Below, in pieces: positions 51,890 to 61,499 of a DNA stretch of 64,000 nt. Below the pieces are notes generated by a model, which had not been told where the DNA came from, did no database searches, and worked only from the letters and a program-made list of their open reading frames with translations. The translations under genes and the position numbers were made by a program. The DNA lies in the NCBI RefSeq assembly GCF_009762795.1, contig NZ_CP046400.1, positions 2,829,501 to 2,893,500 on the forward strand, written 5' to 3'. The stretch is from Pseudodesulfovibrio cashew. GTDB lineage: Bacteria; Desulfobacterota; Desulfovibrionia; Desulfovibrionales; Desulfovibrionaceae. The stretch's first letter is position 1. Each line of letters begins with the position of its first letter.

Positions 51890-52669
51890 CTACCAGACCG
51901 AGCGGATCTGGACGCCGGCGTCCTTCATGTATTTCTTGATTTCCGGGATGGTGTACTCGCCGTAGTGGACGATGGAGGCGATCAGCGCGGCCGTGGCGCG
52001 GCCTTCGGTCACCGCGTCCACCATGTGCTGAGGAGAGCCTGCGCCGCCTGAGGCAATGACCGGGATGGTCACGGACTCGGAGACCAGTCTGGTCAATTCG
52101 AGGTCGTAGCCGTTTTTCACCCCGTCTGCGTCGATGGAGTTGAGGCAGATTTCGCCTGCGCCCAGCGCCTCGCCGGTTTTCGCCCATTCGATGGCGTCCA
52201 TACCCATGTATTTCCGGCCGCCGTGGATGACTACCTCGAATCCGGAGGGAATGTCTTCGGAGACCTCGACGCGCTTCACGTCCATGCCGAGCACCACGCA
52301 TTGGGCGCCGAACCGGGCAGCGCCTTCGCTGATGATGTCCGGGTTCTTGACCGCGCCGGAGTTGACGGAAACCTTCTCGGCTCCAGCCAGGAGCACGTCT
52401 CGCATGTCGTCCACGGTGTTGATGCCGCCGCCTACGGAGAAGGGGATGAATATCTGGGACGCAACCTTTTCGACCACATCCAGAAAGATGCCGCGCGCCT
52501 CGTGGGAGGCTGTGATGTCATAGAAGACGATCTCGTCGGCGCCATCCTCGTAATATTTTCTGGCGGTCTCGACCGGATCGCCGATATCCACATTGCCCTT
52601 GAATTTGATGCCCTTGGTCAACTTGCCGTTGCGGACGTCGAGACAGGGGATGATCCGCTTACTGAGCAT
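51890..52669 (-). CDS. hisF: Imidazole glycerol phosphate synthase cyclase subunit HisF
   Basis: The product has 259 residues from the ATG at 52669, overlapping the end of hisH by 11 bp. The barrel begins [14 protein letters not shown] with the catalytic Asp11-equivalent and has the second one in NSIDADG; phosphate sites SVGGGI and ASGGAG are present. It forms IGP from PRFAR with ammonia from HisH. Only hisH and hisF of histidine synthesis are here. Confidence 0.95.
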   Translation of the reverse strand: MLSKRIIPCLDVRNGKLTKGIKFKGNVDIGDPVETARKYYEDGADEIVFYDITASHEARGIFLDVVEKVASQIFIPFSVGGGINTVDDMRDVLLAGAEKVSVNSGAVKNPDIISEGAARFGAQCVVLGMDVKRVEVSEDIPSGFEVVIHGGRKYMGMDAIEWAKTGEALGAGEICLNSIDADGVKNGYDLELTRLVSESVTIPVIASGGAGSPQHMVDAVTEGRATAALIASIVHYGEYTIPEIKKYMKDAGVQIRSVW

Positions 52670-53300
52670 CGGCCACCTCCAGACAGTAGTTGTAGAAGTT
52701 GTCCAGCAGCTTGAGGCCGGGGCGTCCCGATTTTTCGGGATGGAACTGCACCGCCCAGAGGCCTTCGCGCCCGTGGATGGAACAGAAGTCGATGCCGTAG
52801 CGGGTCGTGCCGATGACGAACTGATCACCGGGAGCCGGGTAGTAGCTGTGCACGAAGTAGAAATCCGAGGCCGGATCGATATCCTTGAACAGGCGGCACT
52901 CCTTGTGGAGGTTTACCTGGTTCCAGCCCATATGGGGAACACGGATGGGAATCCCTTCGTAATCGGTCCAAGAGGGATTGAACAAACGGCATTCGCCAGG
53001 AATGACTTCCAGGGCCTTGGTGTCGTTTTCTTCGCTGTAATCGAGCAGGATCTGGCAGCCCACGCAGATGCCGAGCACCGGCTTCTTGTCGCGGATGAGA
53101 TGCTTGATCACTTCATCCAGGCCGTGGGAATGCAATTCTTCCATCGCCTGGCCGGCAGCACCGACACCAGGGAAGATGATGCCTGCGGCTTGGTTCAGTT
53201 CTTCTGGATCGTTTGTAATTTTGTTGGGAATGCCCAGATTTTCGAGTGCCCTGTGAACACTCGTCTGGTTTCCGGCCTTGTAGTCGAATATGGCGAGCAT
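52659..53300 (-). CDS. hisH: Imidazole glycerol phosphate synthase glutaminase subunit HisH
   Basis: The product has 213 residues from the ATG at 53300, which follows GGAGGACCCC; an earlier in-frame start adds 12 residues. The class I amidotransferase triad is visible: nucleophile Cys in GICVGCQ, with His and Glu in [18 protein letters not shown] forms the oxyanion region. Supplies ammonia to HisF. Confidence 0.94.
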   Translation of the reverse strand: MLAIFDYKAGNQTSVHRALENLGIPNKITNDPEELNQAAGIIFPGVGAAGQAMEELHSHGLDEVIKHLIRDKKPVLGICVGCQILLDYSEENDTKALEVIPGECRLFNPSWTDYEGIPIRVPHMGWNQVNLHKECRLFKDIDPASDFYFVHSYYPAPGDQFVIGTTRYGIDFCSIHGREGLWAVQFHPEKSGRPGLKLLDNFYNYCLEVADAQ

Positions 53301-53423
53301 GGGGTCCTCCGGTGCGTCTCTATTCACCAGAGGCACTAGTAAAAATAAATGGGGAAAACAAGGGGTTTTTTCGTTTTGCTGAAATTGTATAACGCCCCGG
53401 GAGAACGAGGATGGGCAAACGGC

Positions 53424-54209
53424 CTATCTGGCCATAATGCGGAGCAGCAGGTCGCCGGTGAACGGTCCGAGCTTGCGTCCGAGCCCCTTGAGGCGGATGG
53501 GGCGTCCGACAACGAAATCAGGGGGCAGGGTGACCTCGATTGTCTTGGGCCCTTCGCTGAATTTCTGCTCCACGGTGATACGCACTTTGCGGCCTGGAAG
53601 TAGATTCATGGCAGGGAAGTAGACGGTCTGTTCGTGATCCATCTGCCCCTTGAACCAGGATTTGATCCCTCCGCCGATGCCTTTGGACAGGTCCAGGCCC
53701 AGGGTGCGCTTGCCCCAACTGAGCTTGAGGTTCCGTTTCTTGAGTTCCAACGGTCCTTTGTAGCCCGGCTGCTCCTTGCGGATTTGGCTGTAGATGTCCT
53801 CGAACACCTTCTTGGCGAACGGGTCGTTGAGGATGGTCTTGAGGACCTCCTCTTCCTTGTAATAGAAATTCTGTTGTCGAGAGCGGGCCGACGACTTTTG
53901 TTTGCGGGGGCCTGTCTTGCCTGGTTTGGCGTGTCGTTGCTGGCGGGCGTATGCCTTGGCGCCTTCGGCCCGGCTGGCAGTGGGCTCTTCCTTGGCGGAA
54001 GCGGATTGCGCACCCCCGTTGCCGTTTTCCAGCAAGCCCTTCGCAATGACATAGGCTTCGTTGATCTCGCGGAATTTCTCCGCCGCGGCGGGATCTGCGT
54101 TCAGGTCCGGATGATACTTGAAGGCGAGTTTGCGAAATGCCGTCTTGACTTCCCCAAGCTGCGCGCCTTGCGGGAGCTTGAGTATCCGGTAGCATTCCTG
54201 GAGGGTCAT
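53424..54209 (-). CDS. J-domain co-chaperone lacking the zinc finger (CbpA-like)
   Basis: The 261-residue protein has an N-terminal J domain with YHPDLN (HPD, about residue 33), a basic low-complexity linker (about 75-110) and a single DnaJ C-terminal-type domain (KVRITVEQKFSEGPKTIEVTLPPD region) near 210-260. Compared with CbpA (about 305 aa) it is shorter. It is 18 bp downstream of the YkgJ-like gene. It probably works with DnaK beside the type I DnaJ. Confidence 0.8.
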   Translation of the reverse strand: MTLQECYRILKLPQGAQLGEVKTAFRKLAFKYHPDLNADPAAAEKFREINEAYVIAKGLLENGNGGAQSASAKEEPTASRAEGAKAYARQQRHAKPGKTGPRKQKSSARSRQQNFYYKEEEVLKTILNDPFAKKVFEDIYSQIRKEQPGYKGPLELKKRNLKLSWGKRTLGLDLSKGIGGGIKSWFKGQMDHEQTVYFPAMNLLPGRKVRITVEQKFSEGPKTIEVTLPPDFVVGRPIRLKGLGRKLGPFTGDLLLRIMAR

Positions 54210-54227
54210 GGCCTGGCGTATCCTGCG

Positions 54228-54665
54228 TTAGTCGTCTGAAATCAGGGCATTGGGCGCTGTGTCAGGATCATAGCGCAAAAGATCTTCATCGTGCAAATAT
54301 TGCTTGCCCTGGCGCACGAACTCGGCGTGTCCTGCCTCAGGGTTCACGCCCGGGCAGTATTCCTGGATCATCTCCCAGCTTACTTCGTCCACAAGGTTTC
54401 CCCGGAAATAGGGCCAGGCACGGCAGATGTCCGGCCTGCCCGGATGGACGCCGCAGCCTTCGTCGAAGAAGAAGCAGTAGCCGTCTTCCTTGGTGACAAG
54501 GTGGAGCTTTCCGCCGCGTTGTTCCGTATACCGCTCAATGAGTTCCGTCTCGGTGATGCCGAGATGTTCCGCCAGGCGGGCACGGTCCTTGGCAGTCATG
54601 ACTATCCCGCCTTCCCCGTGGCAGCAATGGCCGCACATTTGGCATTCGAACGCCTGCACCGTCAT
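54228..54665 (-). CDS. YkgJ-family cysteine cluster protein
   Basis: The 145-residue protein has the zinc/iron-chelating cysteine group of the YkgJ family: CQMCGHCCHGEGGIVMT at the N-terminus and CGVHPGRPDICRAWP later. Function unknown; metal binding is expected. It overlaps the CoA-binding gene by 4 bp and precedes the J-domain gene, so the three are one operon. Confidence 0.82.
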   Translation of the reverse strand: MTVQAFECQMCGHCCHGEGGIVMTAKDRARLAEHLGITETELIERYTEQRGGKLHLVTKEDGYCFFFDEGCGVHPGRPDICRAWPYFRGNLVDEVSWEMIQEYCPGVNPEAGHAEFVRQGKQYLHDEDLLRYDPDTAPNALISDD

Positions 54666-55084
54666 CGCGCCACCCCCAGCCGCCTGAGTTCGACTTTGAG
54701 GCAGCGGTCCTCGATGACCGTGATGCCGCTGTCCTTGAGAATTTCGCGAGCCTCGGGGCTAATGATGCCGGACTGCATCCAGAAACATTTCGGGGGAGAT
54801 GCCATTTCCAGCACTTCGCGGGCATGGTCCGGGCAGAACTGCGCATTGCGGAAGACGTCCACCAGGTCGACCTGCTCGGGGATATCCGTGACCGACTTGT
54901 AGGTGGTCAGGCCCCAGACATTCTGGCGCACCGGATGGACCGGGATGATTTTCAGGCCCATGTCGATCATGGCACGTCCCACGTCGTGCACCGGACGCCC
55001 CGGCTTGTCCACCGCGCCGATCACGGCCACGGTCTTGACCTCGGCGAGCAGGGCGGCTAGCTCTTTGTCATTGTACAGCATCAT
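54662..55084 (-). CDS. CoA-binding-domain protein (YccU-like)
   Basis: The 140-residue protein is a single CoA-binding Rossmann domain: TVAVIGAVDKPGRPVHDVGRAM, then VHPVRQNVWGLTTYKSVTDIP and DRCLKVEL at the C-terminus, as in YccU. No ligase domain follows. Start codon ATG at 55084. Role unknown. Overlaps the YkgJ-like gene by 4 bp. Confidence 0.82.
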   Translation of the reverse strand: MMLYNDKELAALLAEVKTVAVIGAVDKPGRPVHDVGRAMIDMGLKIIPVHPVRQNVWGLTTYKSVTDIPEQVDLVDVFRNAQFCPDHAREVLEMASPPKCFWMQSGIISPEAREILKDSGITVIEDRCLKVELRRLGVAR

Positions 55085-55161
55085 TTCGTTCCCTTTGTCT
55101 TGTGAACGACCTTTTACAGTAATCCAATCACCTTGCCTAGTCGAATATCAGGAGCTTCCCC

Positions 55162-56385
55162 ATGTTTGAGACCAACCGTACCATTCCTCTCGACGAATTG
55201 ACCAGGCGGCAGGACGCCGTGCGCAAACACCTGCGGAACGTCGCCCCCGAAGCCGGGGGCATTCTCGTCTTTTCCCGCCTGAATATCTACTACCTGACCG
55301 GTACTTTCGGGCAGGGTGTGCTTTGGCTTCCCCTCTCCGGCGAACCGGTGCTTCTTATCCGCAAGGGCATAGACCGCGCCCGCCTGGAATCACCTCTCGG
55401 GCACATCGCCACCTTCAAGTCCTACTCGGAACTCGCACCGCTGTGCGCTGAGGCGGGCAGCCCACTGACCAAGACCCTGGCGGCGGTCCAGGCCGGTCTC
55501 ACCTGGCAGCTCGGCAACCTGCTGGCCGCCAAACTCAAGGAGCATGTCATTCTGCCGGGTGATCATGCCGTGGCCCTGGCCAAGATGGTCAAGTCGGAGT
55601 TCGAATTGGAAATCTTGCGCCGCTGCGGGGAGTTGCATCACCGCAGCCTTTACGAGGTCCTGCCCTCGCGACTGAAGCCGGGCATGACAGAACGCGAGAT
55701 ATCCCACTTGGCCTGGGAGACATTCTTCGAAGCTGGACACATGGGCATCCTGCGTATGCAGGCCCACGGCGAGGAGGCGTTTCTCGGGCATGTCGCTGCC
55801 GGAGATTCCGGCAACTACCCCAGTTCGTTCAACGGCCCGCTGGGGCTGCGGGGCGAGCACCCGGGCTCTGCGCTCATGGGCAGCGCGGCCAAGGTTTGGA
55901 AGCTGGGCGAACCGTTGATGCTCGACATCGGCTTCCAGATCGAGGGCTACCATACGGACAAGACCCAGGCCTATTTCGCAGGACCAGCCTCGGCAATTCC
56001 GGATGAAGTGCGACGGGCGCATGAGTTCTGCATCGAGGTCCAGAAGTGGCTGTGCGCCACTGCCGCGCCCGGTGTCACTCCGGCCGAACTCTATCTTCAT
56101 TGCCTCGCCATGGCCGAGGAGCAGGGATATGCCGAGGGGTTCATGGGATTGGGCGACAATCAGGTTCCATTCGTAGGACACGGCATCGGTCTGACCATTG
56201 ACGAATTCCCGCCTATCGCCAAGGGGTTCGATATCCCGCTGGAGCAAGGCATGGTCTTGGCCTTTGAGCCCAAGCAGGGGATTCCCGGTGTGGCCATGGT
56301 CGGCGTGGAGAATACCTTTGAGATCACGGCGGACGGTTGCCGTTGCATCAGCGGCGACGCCTACGACATGGTGCCCGTGGAGTAA
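55162..56385 (+). CDS. M24-family metallopeptidase (Xaa-Pro aminopeptidase-like)
   Basis: The 407-residue protein has a creatinase-type N-terminal domain (about 1-150) and an M24 pita-bread domain with five metal ligands: MLDIGFQIEGYHTDKTQ (two Asp), GHGIGLTIDEFP (His), LAFEPKQGIPG and GVENTFEIT (two Glu). It likely removes N-terminal residues before proline in the cytoplasm. Divergent from the CoA-binding gene and ended by a strong terminator. Confidence 0.9.
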   Translation: MFETNRTIPLDELTRRQDAVRKHLRNVAPEAGGILVFSRLNIYYLTGTFGQGVLWLPLSGEPVLLIRKGIDRARLESPLGHIATFKSYSELAPLCAEAGSPLTKTLAAVQAGLTWQLGNLLAAKLKEHVILPGDHAVALAKMVKSEFELEILRRCGELHHRSLYEVLPSRLKPGMTEREISHLAWETFFEAGHMGILRMQAHGEEAFLGHVAAGDSGNYPSSFNGPLGLRGEHPGSALMGSAAKVWKLGEPLMLDIGFQIEGYHTDKTQAYFAGPASAIPDEVRRAHEFCIEVQKWLCATAAPGVTPAELYLHCLAMAEEQGYAEGFMGLGDNQVPFVGHGIGLTIDEFPPIAKGFDIPLEQGMVLAFEPKQGIPGVAMVGVENTFEITADGCRCISGDAYDMVPVE

Positions 56386-56421
56386 GTTGATTTATATCAT
56401 CGGCAGTTCTTCCAGTAGAGC

Positions 56422-56459
56422 AAAAGAAAGGGACTCCCGCCTGGGAGTCCCTTTCTTTT
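56422..56459. terminator. Bidirectional terminator between the peptidase and flotillin genes
   Basis: 17-bp perfect arms (56422-56438, 56443-56459) around loop GCCT, with A-rich and T-rich ends for both strands. It separates convergent genes ending at 56385 and 56482. Confidence 0.93.
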
Positions 56460-56481
56460 GCATCTATTGGATTCAAGACAG

Positions 56482-58050
56482 TTATTCGGCCTTGGACTCG
56501 GTTTCTTTTTTCGGTGATTCCGGTTCGTCCTGCATCTTGCCGAGGTACTCCGGGAGCTCCAGTCCGGCCATTTTGGTGATGTCCTGGAGTGGCGGCAGGC
56601 TCTTGACCATATTTGAGAAGAAATTGGCAGTGGAGCTGGAGCCGTCCCCGTTACCGCTGTCCCAGACGGTGACCTTGTCGATCTTGAGGTTCTTGACGGC
56701 CTCTATCTGGGTCTGGACGATGTTCTCAAGCTTTTCCAGCAGGAGCATGGTGGCGGCAGCCTTGGCGTCGCCGCCGGTGCTCTCGACGAGCAGGCGGTAA
56801 CCTTCGGCCTTGCCTTCCAGCATCTGCCGGATACCCTTGGCTTCGGCCTCGTACTGCATGAGGGTTGCGTCGGCTTTACCCTTAGCTTCGCGACGAATTT
56901 TTTCGGCCTCGGCTTCGGCTGCGATCTCGATCTTTTTCTTCTCAACTTCCTGGACAGCCACTTCTTCCGCCTTCAGTCGCTCGACCTCGGCCAGATATTG
57001 CGCCTTCTGGATTTCGGCCTCGGCCTTTCTCCGGGCGACTTCACCCTGTTGCTTTGCTTCGGCCTGCTTGATGTGCAGTTCGGCTTCGGCTTGGGCTATC
57101 TCGGCCTTGGACTTGTTTTCGCCGGTGACGGCCTCGGATTCCTGTTGCTGGACAAAGATACGTTGGTTTGCTTCGGCTTTCTTCTTACCCTTGACCGCCT
57201 CGGCCAGGTTTTCAGCGACTTTGATTTCCATCTCGCGGTTGGCGTCGGCTTCACCGATGGATGCCTGGGATTCCTGTTGCTGGACGAAAACGCGTTTGTC
57301 GGCCTCGGCCTGCTTTTGGCCTTTTTCAGATTGGGCCACATTTTCGGCAACGCGGATTTCTTTTTCCTTGTTTGCGCTGGCCTCGCCGATGGCGCCGATC
57401 TTGTCCTGCTCGGCCACGTCGACCTTGGCCTGGTTAATGGCCTCGGACGCAGCCTTCTTGCCGATGGATTCGATGTATCCCGACTCATCCGTGATGTCTG
57501 TAATATTCACGTTGATCAGGTAAAGGCCGATTTTATTCAGTTCTGGGGAAACGTTTTCGCGAACGGACTCAAGGAAGCTCTCTCGATCCTGGTTGATCTG
57601 TTCGATGGTCAGGGAGGCGACGGTCAGGCGGAGCTGGCCGAAGATGATCTCCATGGCCATTTCCTCGATCTCCTGCTTGCTCTGGTTGAGCAGCCGTTCC
57701 GCCGCGTTTTGCATGATCCCTGGCTCAGTGCTGATGCCCACGGTGAAGGTGCTGGGCACGTTGATGCGGATGTTCTGAAAGGAGAGAGCGTTTTGCAGCG
57801 GAATGGCAATGGTCATGGGCGTCAGGCTCATGTAGCTGAAATCCTGGATCAGGGGCCAGATGATGGCGCCTCCACCATGGATGCAGCGGGCCGATTGTCC
57901 TTGCCCCACCTTTCCGAAGATGACCAGGATCATATCGGACGGACAGCGTTTGTACCGGGATGCCAGGAAAACCGCCGTGGCAAAGATAAGTATGACAAAG
58001 GCAATGACGGGCAGCGCCCAGAGGCCGAATGAGGAAATTTCGTAGTCCAT
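56482..58050 (-). CDS. Flotillin-like SPFH protein with tandem coiled-coil repeats
   Basis: The 522-residue protein has an N-terminal membrane helix (about 10-30), an SPFH/band-7 domain (about 35-200) and a long alanine/glutamate-rich coiled coil (about 200-430), then a C-terminal helix and an acidic tail. Residues about 221-264 and 265-308 are a tandem duplication of 44 residues, each ending FVQQQES. 44 is four times 11, matching an 11-residue coiled-coil period. With the NfeD-like partner 13 bp upstream it should organise membrane microdomains. Confidence 0.87.
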   Translation of the reverse strand: MDYEISSFGLWALPVIAFVILIFATAVFLASRYKRCPSDMILVIFGKVGQGQSARCIHGGGAIIWPLIQDFSYMSLTPMTIAIPLQNALSFQNIRINVPSTFTVGISTEPGIMQNAAERLLNQSKQEIEEMAMEIIFGQLRLTVASLTIEQINQDRESFLESVRENVSPELNKIGLYLINVNITDITDESGYIESIGKKAASEAINQAKVDVAEQDKIGAIGEASANKEKEIRVAENVAQSEKGQKQAEADKRVFVQQQESQASIGEADANREMEIKVAENLAEAVKGKKKAEANQRIFVQQQESEAVTGENKSKAEIAQAEAELHIKQAEAKQQGEVARRKAEAEIQKAQYLAEVERLKAEEVAVQEVEKKKIEIAAEAEAEKIRREAKGKADATLMQYEAEAKGIRQMLEGKAEGYRLLVESTGGDAKAAATMLLLEKLENIVQTQIEAVKNLKIDKVTVWDSGNGDGSSSTANFFSNMVKSLPPLQDITKMAGLELPEYLGKMQDEPESPKKETESKAE

Positions 58051-58063
58051 GGGAGTTCCTTCG

Positions 58064-58651
58064 TTATTGGATGGGGGTTACGACAAGGATGTTGCCGCTT
58101 ACTTCCGTCACCCGTATCCGGGTGCCGGTACGGATTTCGCTGTTGTCGGCCGATGCGGCGTCGTATTCACGCAGCCTGCCGAGAAAGGTAACCATGACGC
58201 TGCCGGTTTTGTTCGGATGGATGGTGGTATAGACCTTACCTTCACTGCCCACGGCCTGGCTGATGTTGATGGTCCCGCTGTGCTGCATGGAAGCCATCAG
58301 TTTGAAGAGCCTGCCGATGACCCAGAATGAGGCGAGCCCTGCGGCTGCGGCACCGAGAAGAGAGAGGGCTGCGCCCACCTCGCTTTGTCTGTAGAGCGCA
58401 TACCCCACCAGGCCGAACATCATGAAAAAAGAGGAAAGACCGTGCAGGGAGAGGAATTTCAGGCTTGCGTCCGTGTCGAATGCGTCGCCGCCGTCCGGGG
58501 ACTCGAAGTCGGCATGCATCGCCGCTTCATCGCCGAAATCCGCACCAAGAAACTGCAGGGCGAATCTGGCAAGCAGGGGGATGCACCCGGCCAGGGCGCA
58601 AATGAGGTAGAATATGTCCAAGCCATTGAGGTTGTTAAACCATGCGCCCAT
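58064..58651 (-). CDS. NfeD-like membrane protein, partner of flotillin
   Basis: The product has 195 residues from the ATG at 58651 (AAGGAG 7 nt upstream). Membrane segments lie at about 12-35, 67-88 and 90-110; the C-terminal part (about 120-195) is an OB-fold typical of NfeD, with SGTINISQAVGSEGKVYTTI and RVTEVSGNILVV. NfeD and flotillin genes are nearly always adjacent, as here. Confidence 0.8.
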   Translation of the reverse strand: MGAWFNNLNGLDIFYLICALAGCIPLLARFALQFLGADFGDEAAMHADFESPDGGDAFDTDASLKFLSLHGLSSFFMMFGLVGYALYRQSEVGAALSLLGAAAAGLASFWVIGRLFKLMASMQHSGTINISQAVGSEGKVYTTIHPNKTGSVMVTFLGRLREYDAASADNSEIRTGTRIRVTEVSGNILVVTPIQ

Positions 58652-58770
58652 TATCAAACTCCTTACATAAATTAAGGAATCTTTACAGGCTTGAGAGCAT
58701 CAGTGCAACCCTGCAGATAGATTTTCTGTGTTGGGTGCAATGCCTTGATTGCTTTTGGCAAGAGGGGGCT

Positions 58771-59703
58771 TTACGGCTCAGATCTCATGGTTGAGGTGAC
58801 GTCCTTGTCCCTAAAGTAGATGCAATCGCGGCCAGCCTCCTTGCTGAGGTAGGCCTGTCTATCGGCTCTTTCCAATACGGATTGGGCCGATTCGTCTTCA
58901 TCCGACAGGGCACAGCCAAAGGAAGCGGTTACGCTCAACCTGCTTTCCTCAGTGTCTATCCAGGATTTTTTCAGCAGCTTGCGGAGTCGGTTGGCGACGG
59001 TTATCAGCCCCTTCTCGTCGCTATCGAGAAGGAGGATAACGAATTCATCTCCGCCCCAGCGGCAGGCCGCATCAAGCGGGCGGAGCATCGCTGTCAGCGT
59101 CTTGGCGACCATGGTGATGATGCGGTCGCCAACTGCATGGCCGAACGTATCGTTTATCTGTTTGAAGTTGTCGATGTCGACGAAGAGGATGCCGAAGGGG
59201 GTGTTCCCCTCCCGCATGGAAAGTCCGCACTGATTCATGGTGATGTCCGCATAGCGGCGGTTGCCTATCCCTGTGAGGGGATCGACGAGGACTTCCTTGC
59301 GGAGTTTTTCCATTTCCATGACGAGGTTTGGACAATCGGAGCATCTGTTGAACACTTCCACCGCACCGGTAATCTTTCCCGAGGCATCACGTATGGGTGA
59401 AGAGCGGACAGTGATCGGCATGCGGTGCCCATGTTTATGATGCATGTAGACCGTTGCTTCTCTGACCTTTCCGTCTTTTATGGTCGCGGCCATGGGGCAC
59501 CCAGTCAGGCAAAGCTCCATTCCGTTTTTATCGACATGGCGCAACAGATTGTCAGCGCATTCTCTTCCTAGAATTTCTTCGGCCTTATAGCCGCTCAGGA
59601 GCTCGGCGCTTTTGTTCCAGAAGGTGATCACGCCATCTGGGTTCATCATATAAACACCGTCTGTCAGGGCATCGAGAATTTTTTTATACTGATCCGAATC
59701 CAT
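58771..59703 (-). CDS. PAS-GGDEF diguanylate cyclase
   Basis: The 310-residue protein has a PAS domain (about 5-115: VYMMNPDGVITFWNKSAELLSG) with a PAC-like tail, then a GGDEF domain with an intact active site CRWGGDEFVILL and FVDIDNFKQIND. It should make cyclic di-GMP. No membrane segment is present. A cysteine group (CLTGCPMAATI, CSDCPNL) in the PAS region could bind metal or heme. It may feed the PilZ protein encoded at 23268. Confidence 0.88.
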   Translation of the reverse strand: MDSDQYKKILDALTDGVYMMNPDGVITFWNKSAELLSGYKAEEILGRECADNLLRHVDKNGMELCLTGCPMAATIKDGKVREATVYMHHKHGHRMPITVRSSPIRDASGKITGAVEVFNRCSDCPNLVMEMEKLRKEVLVDPLTGIGNRRYADITMNQCGLSMREGNTPFGILFVDIDNFKQINDTFGHAVGDRIITMVAKTLTAMLRPLDAACRWGGDEFVILLLDSDEKGLITVANRLRKLLKKSWIDTEESRLSVTASFGCALSDEDESAQSVLERADRQAYLSKEAGRDCIYFRDKDVTSTMRSEP

Positions 59704-59776
59704 ACTATTTTGATAACCATTGGCCAGTTTAAATCAAGCATAAATAGTAATTGTTTATAAAAAATAAATGCTCTGA

Positions 59777-60289
59777 TCAGGCAACCGCATGTCGTATCAT
59801 GAAATGGACGACGAGATGGTGAAAGGGCCGGATAATGTTGAAATAGACTGGGCCGGTCCAATGCTTGTAGCGAACAACGGTTCCCGCATAAAAGCGGTTG
59901 AGGCCGTTTTCCAATGGTTCTGCGGCAATCAGGATGTGGGCGCTTAAGTGCTTGTCTTCACTCATCGCGGCCAGGAAGGAAGCTTCCTTTCCGTGGGTGA
60001 CGGTGAAAAAACCGAATGAATCACCCGGGGTGAAGGATATCTCTTCCGGGCTGAGTTTCGGATTCTCCATTGGTTCCTGCCGCATGCCCAGCAGGCGGAC
60101 GAACATGCCTCTGACGCGATACAATAGTTGTAGCCAACTAGGCGAATACGAAATAAGCCCCGCGAGAAATTCCCGCAGGGCTTTGTTGCTTTCAATGGTC
60201 TTAACGTCCATATGGTCGGCCCCTTGGAAAAGCGGCTCCAGTTCCGGCAAGGAAGAAAGGTAGCGCATCGAGGCCGAAGAATCACTCAT
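59777..60289 (-). CDS. DUF2867-family protein
   Basis: The product has 170 residues from the ATG at 60289, 8 bp inside the end of the alcohol dehydrogenase gene; a longer frame upstream is shadow. It resembles small DUF2867 proteins (SFGFFTVTHGKEASFLAAMSEDKH region and C-terminal RYKHWTGPVYFNIIRPFHHL). Function unknown; overlap suggests co-translation with the dehydrogenase. Confidence 0.65.
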   Translation of the reverse strand: MSDSSASMRYLSSLPELEPLFQGADHMDVKTIESNKALREFLAGLISYSPSWLQLLYRVRGMFVRLLGMRQEPMENPKLSPEEISFTPGDSFGFFTVTHGKEASFLAAMSEDKHLSAHILIAAEPLENGLNRFYAGTVVRYKHWTGPVYFNIIRPFHHLVVHFMIRHAVA

Positions 60290-61472
60290 AGGCCGCCTCG
60301 TAAATGGCGATGACGTCTTCAATACCCATGGAGACCGGCGTGATGTCGAAGAGCGCACCCATGGTGGTCAGCGCGTTTTCCGCCAGGAAGGGTATCTCTT
60401 CCCGGGTTACGCCATAGTCCGAAAGTTTCTCGTCAGCCAGGCCGGTTTCGGTGATCAGCTTGTCCAAGGCATCCAGGAAGGCCACACCCGAGACTTCCTC
60501 CTCCAGGTTTTCTTCCAGGGTGTCACCCATGGCCAGAGCCAGATCACCCAGCCGCTCTTCGCCGCGCGCGGCAAGGAAACCGAAGTAAGCCTTGGAGATG
60601 AGCACCAGACCGGCACCGTGGGGCAGGTCGGGGTGGAAGGCGGAAAGCGCGTGTTCCAGAGAGTGATGGGAAATGCAGGAAGAGTATGACTCGCACAGGC
60701 CTGCCGCAGTGCTGGCCCAGGCCATGACGGTGCGTGCTTCGAGGTTTTCCGGGTTGGCAACAGCCTCTGGCAGGGTGTGCGCGATGAGATGGACCGCCTC
60801 CAGGGCGAGCATGTCGCTTGCAGGCTGGCGACAGGTGGCGAGGTAGGCCTCGGTAGCGTGGAAAAATGCGTCCATTCCCGTGTAGGCCGTCTGCCTCGGC
60901 GGCACGGAGATTGTCAGGACAGGGTCCACAATGGACAGGGCCGGGAATGTGGAGTCGTTGCCCCAGCCGATTTTTTCTGCCGAATCCGAGCGAGTGATCA
61001 CGGCCCATGGGTCCGCCTCGGTGCCGGTGCCCGCCGTGGTCGGGATGGCAACCAGGGGCAGGGCGTCCCTTTCCGGCATCTTGCCCCCGCCGCTTCCGGA
61101 CTGCATGTAATCCCAGTATGTTCCCGGGTTGGCCGCCATGAGCGCGATGGCCTTGGCCGAGTCAATGGTTGAGCCGCCGCCAAGGCCCACGAGGAAGTCC
61201 ACGCCGGTCTCTCTACATATCTTTGCGGCTTCATCCACATCATCTGATTCCGGGTTGGGTGCTATCTTGTCGAAGACGATGGTCTGGACTTCCTGTTTTG
61301 CCAGGAGCCCCTGAACCCGCGAGAGATACCCCTGTTTGATCATGGCACCGGATTCGCCGATGACGATCATGGCCTTTTTGCCGCGGGGCAGGTACGGGGT
61401 GTCACCCAGTTGGTCCAGGGTGTCCGGCCCGAAGACCAGGCGGGTGGGCATGAAGTATTGGAAGTTGAGCAT
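60282..61472 (-). CDS. Iron-containing alcohol dehydrogenase
   Basis: The 396-residue protein belongs to family III alcohol dehydrogenases. NAD-binding GLGGGSTIDSAKA and the metal ligands DAFFHATEAYLA (Asp/His) and SHHSLEHALSAFHPDLPHG (His residues) are intact. It reduces or oxidises short-chain aldehydes and alcohols in the cytoplasm; exact substrate cannot be told. It could feed aldehydes to the AOR far upstream, but that is speculation. Confidence 0.9.
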   Translation of the reverse strand: MLNFQYFMPTRLVFGPDTLDQLGDTPYLPRGKKAMIVIGESGAMIKQGYLSRVQGLLAKQEVQTIVFDKIAPNPESDDVDEAAKICRETGVDFLVGLGGGSTIDSAKAIALMAANPGTYWDYMQSGSGGGKMPERDALPLVAIPTTAGTGTEADPWAVITRSDSAEKIGWGNDSTFPALSIVDPVLTISVPPRQTAYTGMDAFFHATEAYLATCRQPASDMLALEAVHLIAHTLPEAVANPENLEARTVMAWASTAAGLCESYSSCISHHSLEHALSAFHPDLPHGAGLVLISKAYFGFLAARGEERLGDLALAMGDTLEENLEEEVSGVAFLDALDKLITETGLADEKLSDYGVTREEIPFLAENALTTMGALFDITPVSMGIEDVIAIYEAAYE

Positions 61473-61499
61473 GAGGGGTCTCCTTGTGAATGGTGTGGG

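Noticed and set aside
56998-58032. 344-codon open frame on the plus strand opposite flotillin
   Set aside because: Leu/Gly/Phe-rich mirror of the flotillin coiled coil; an artefact of biased codons, with no independent motif.
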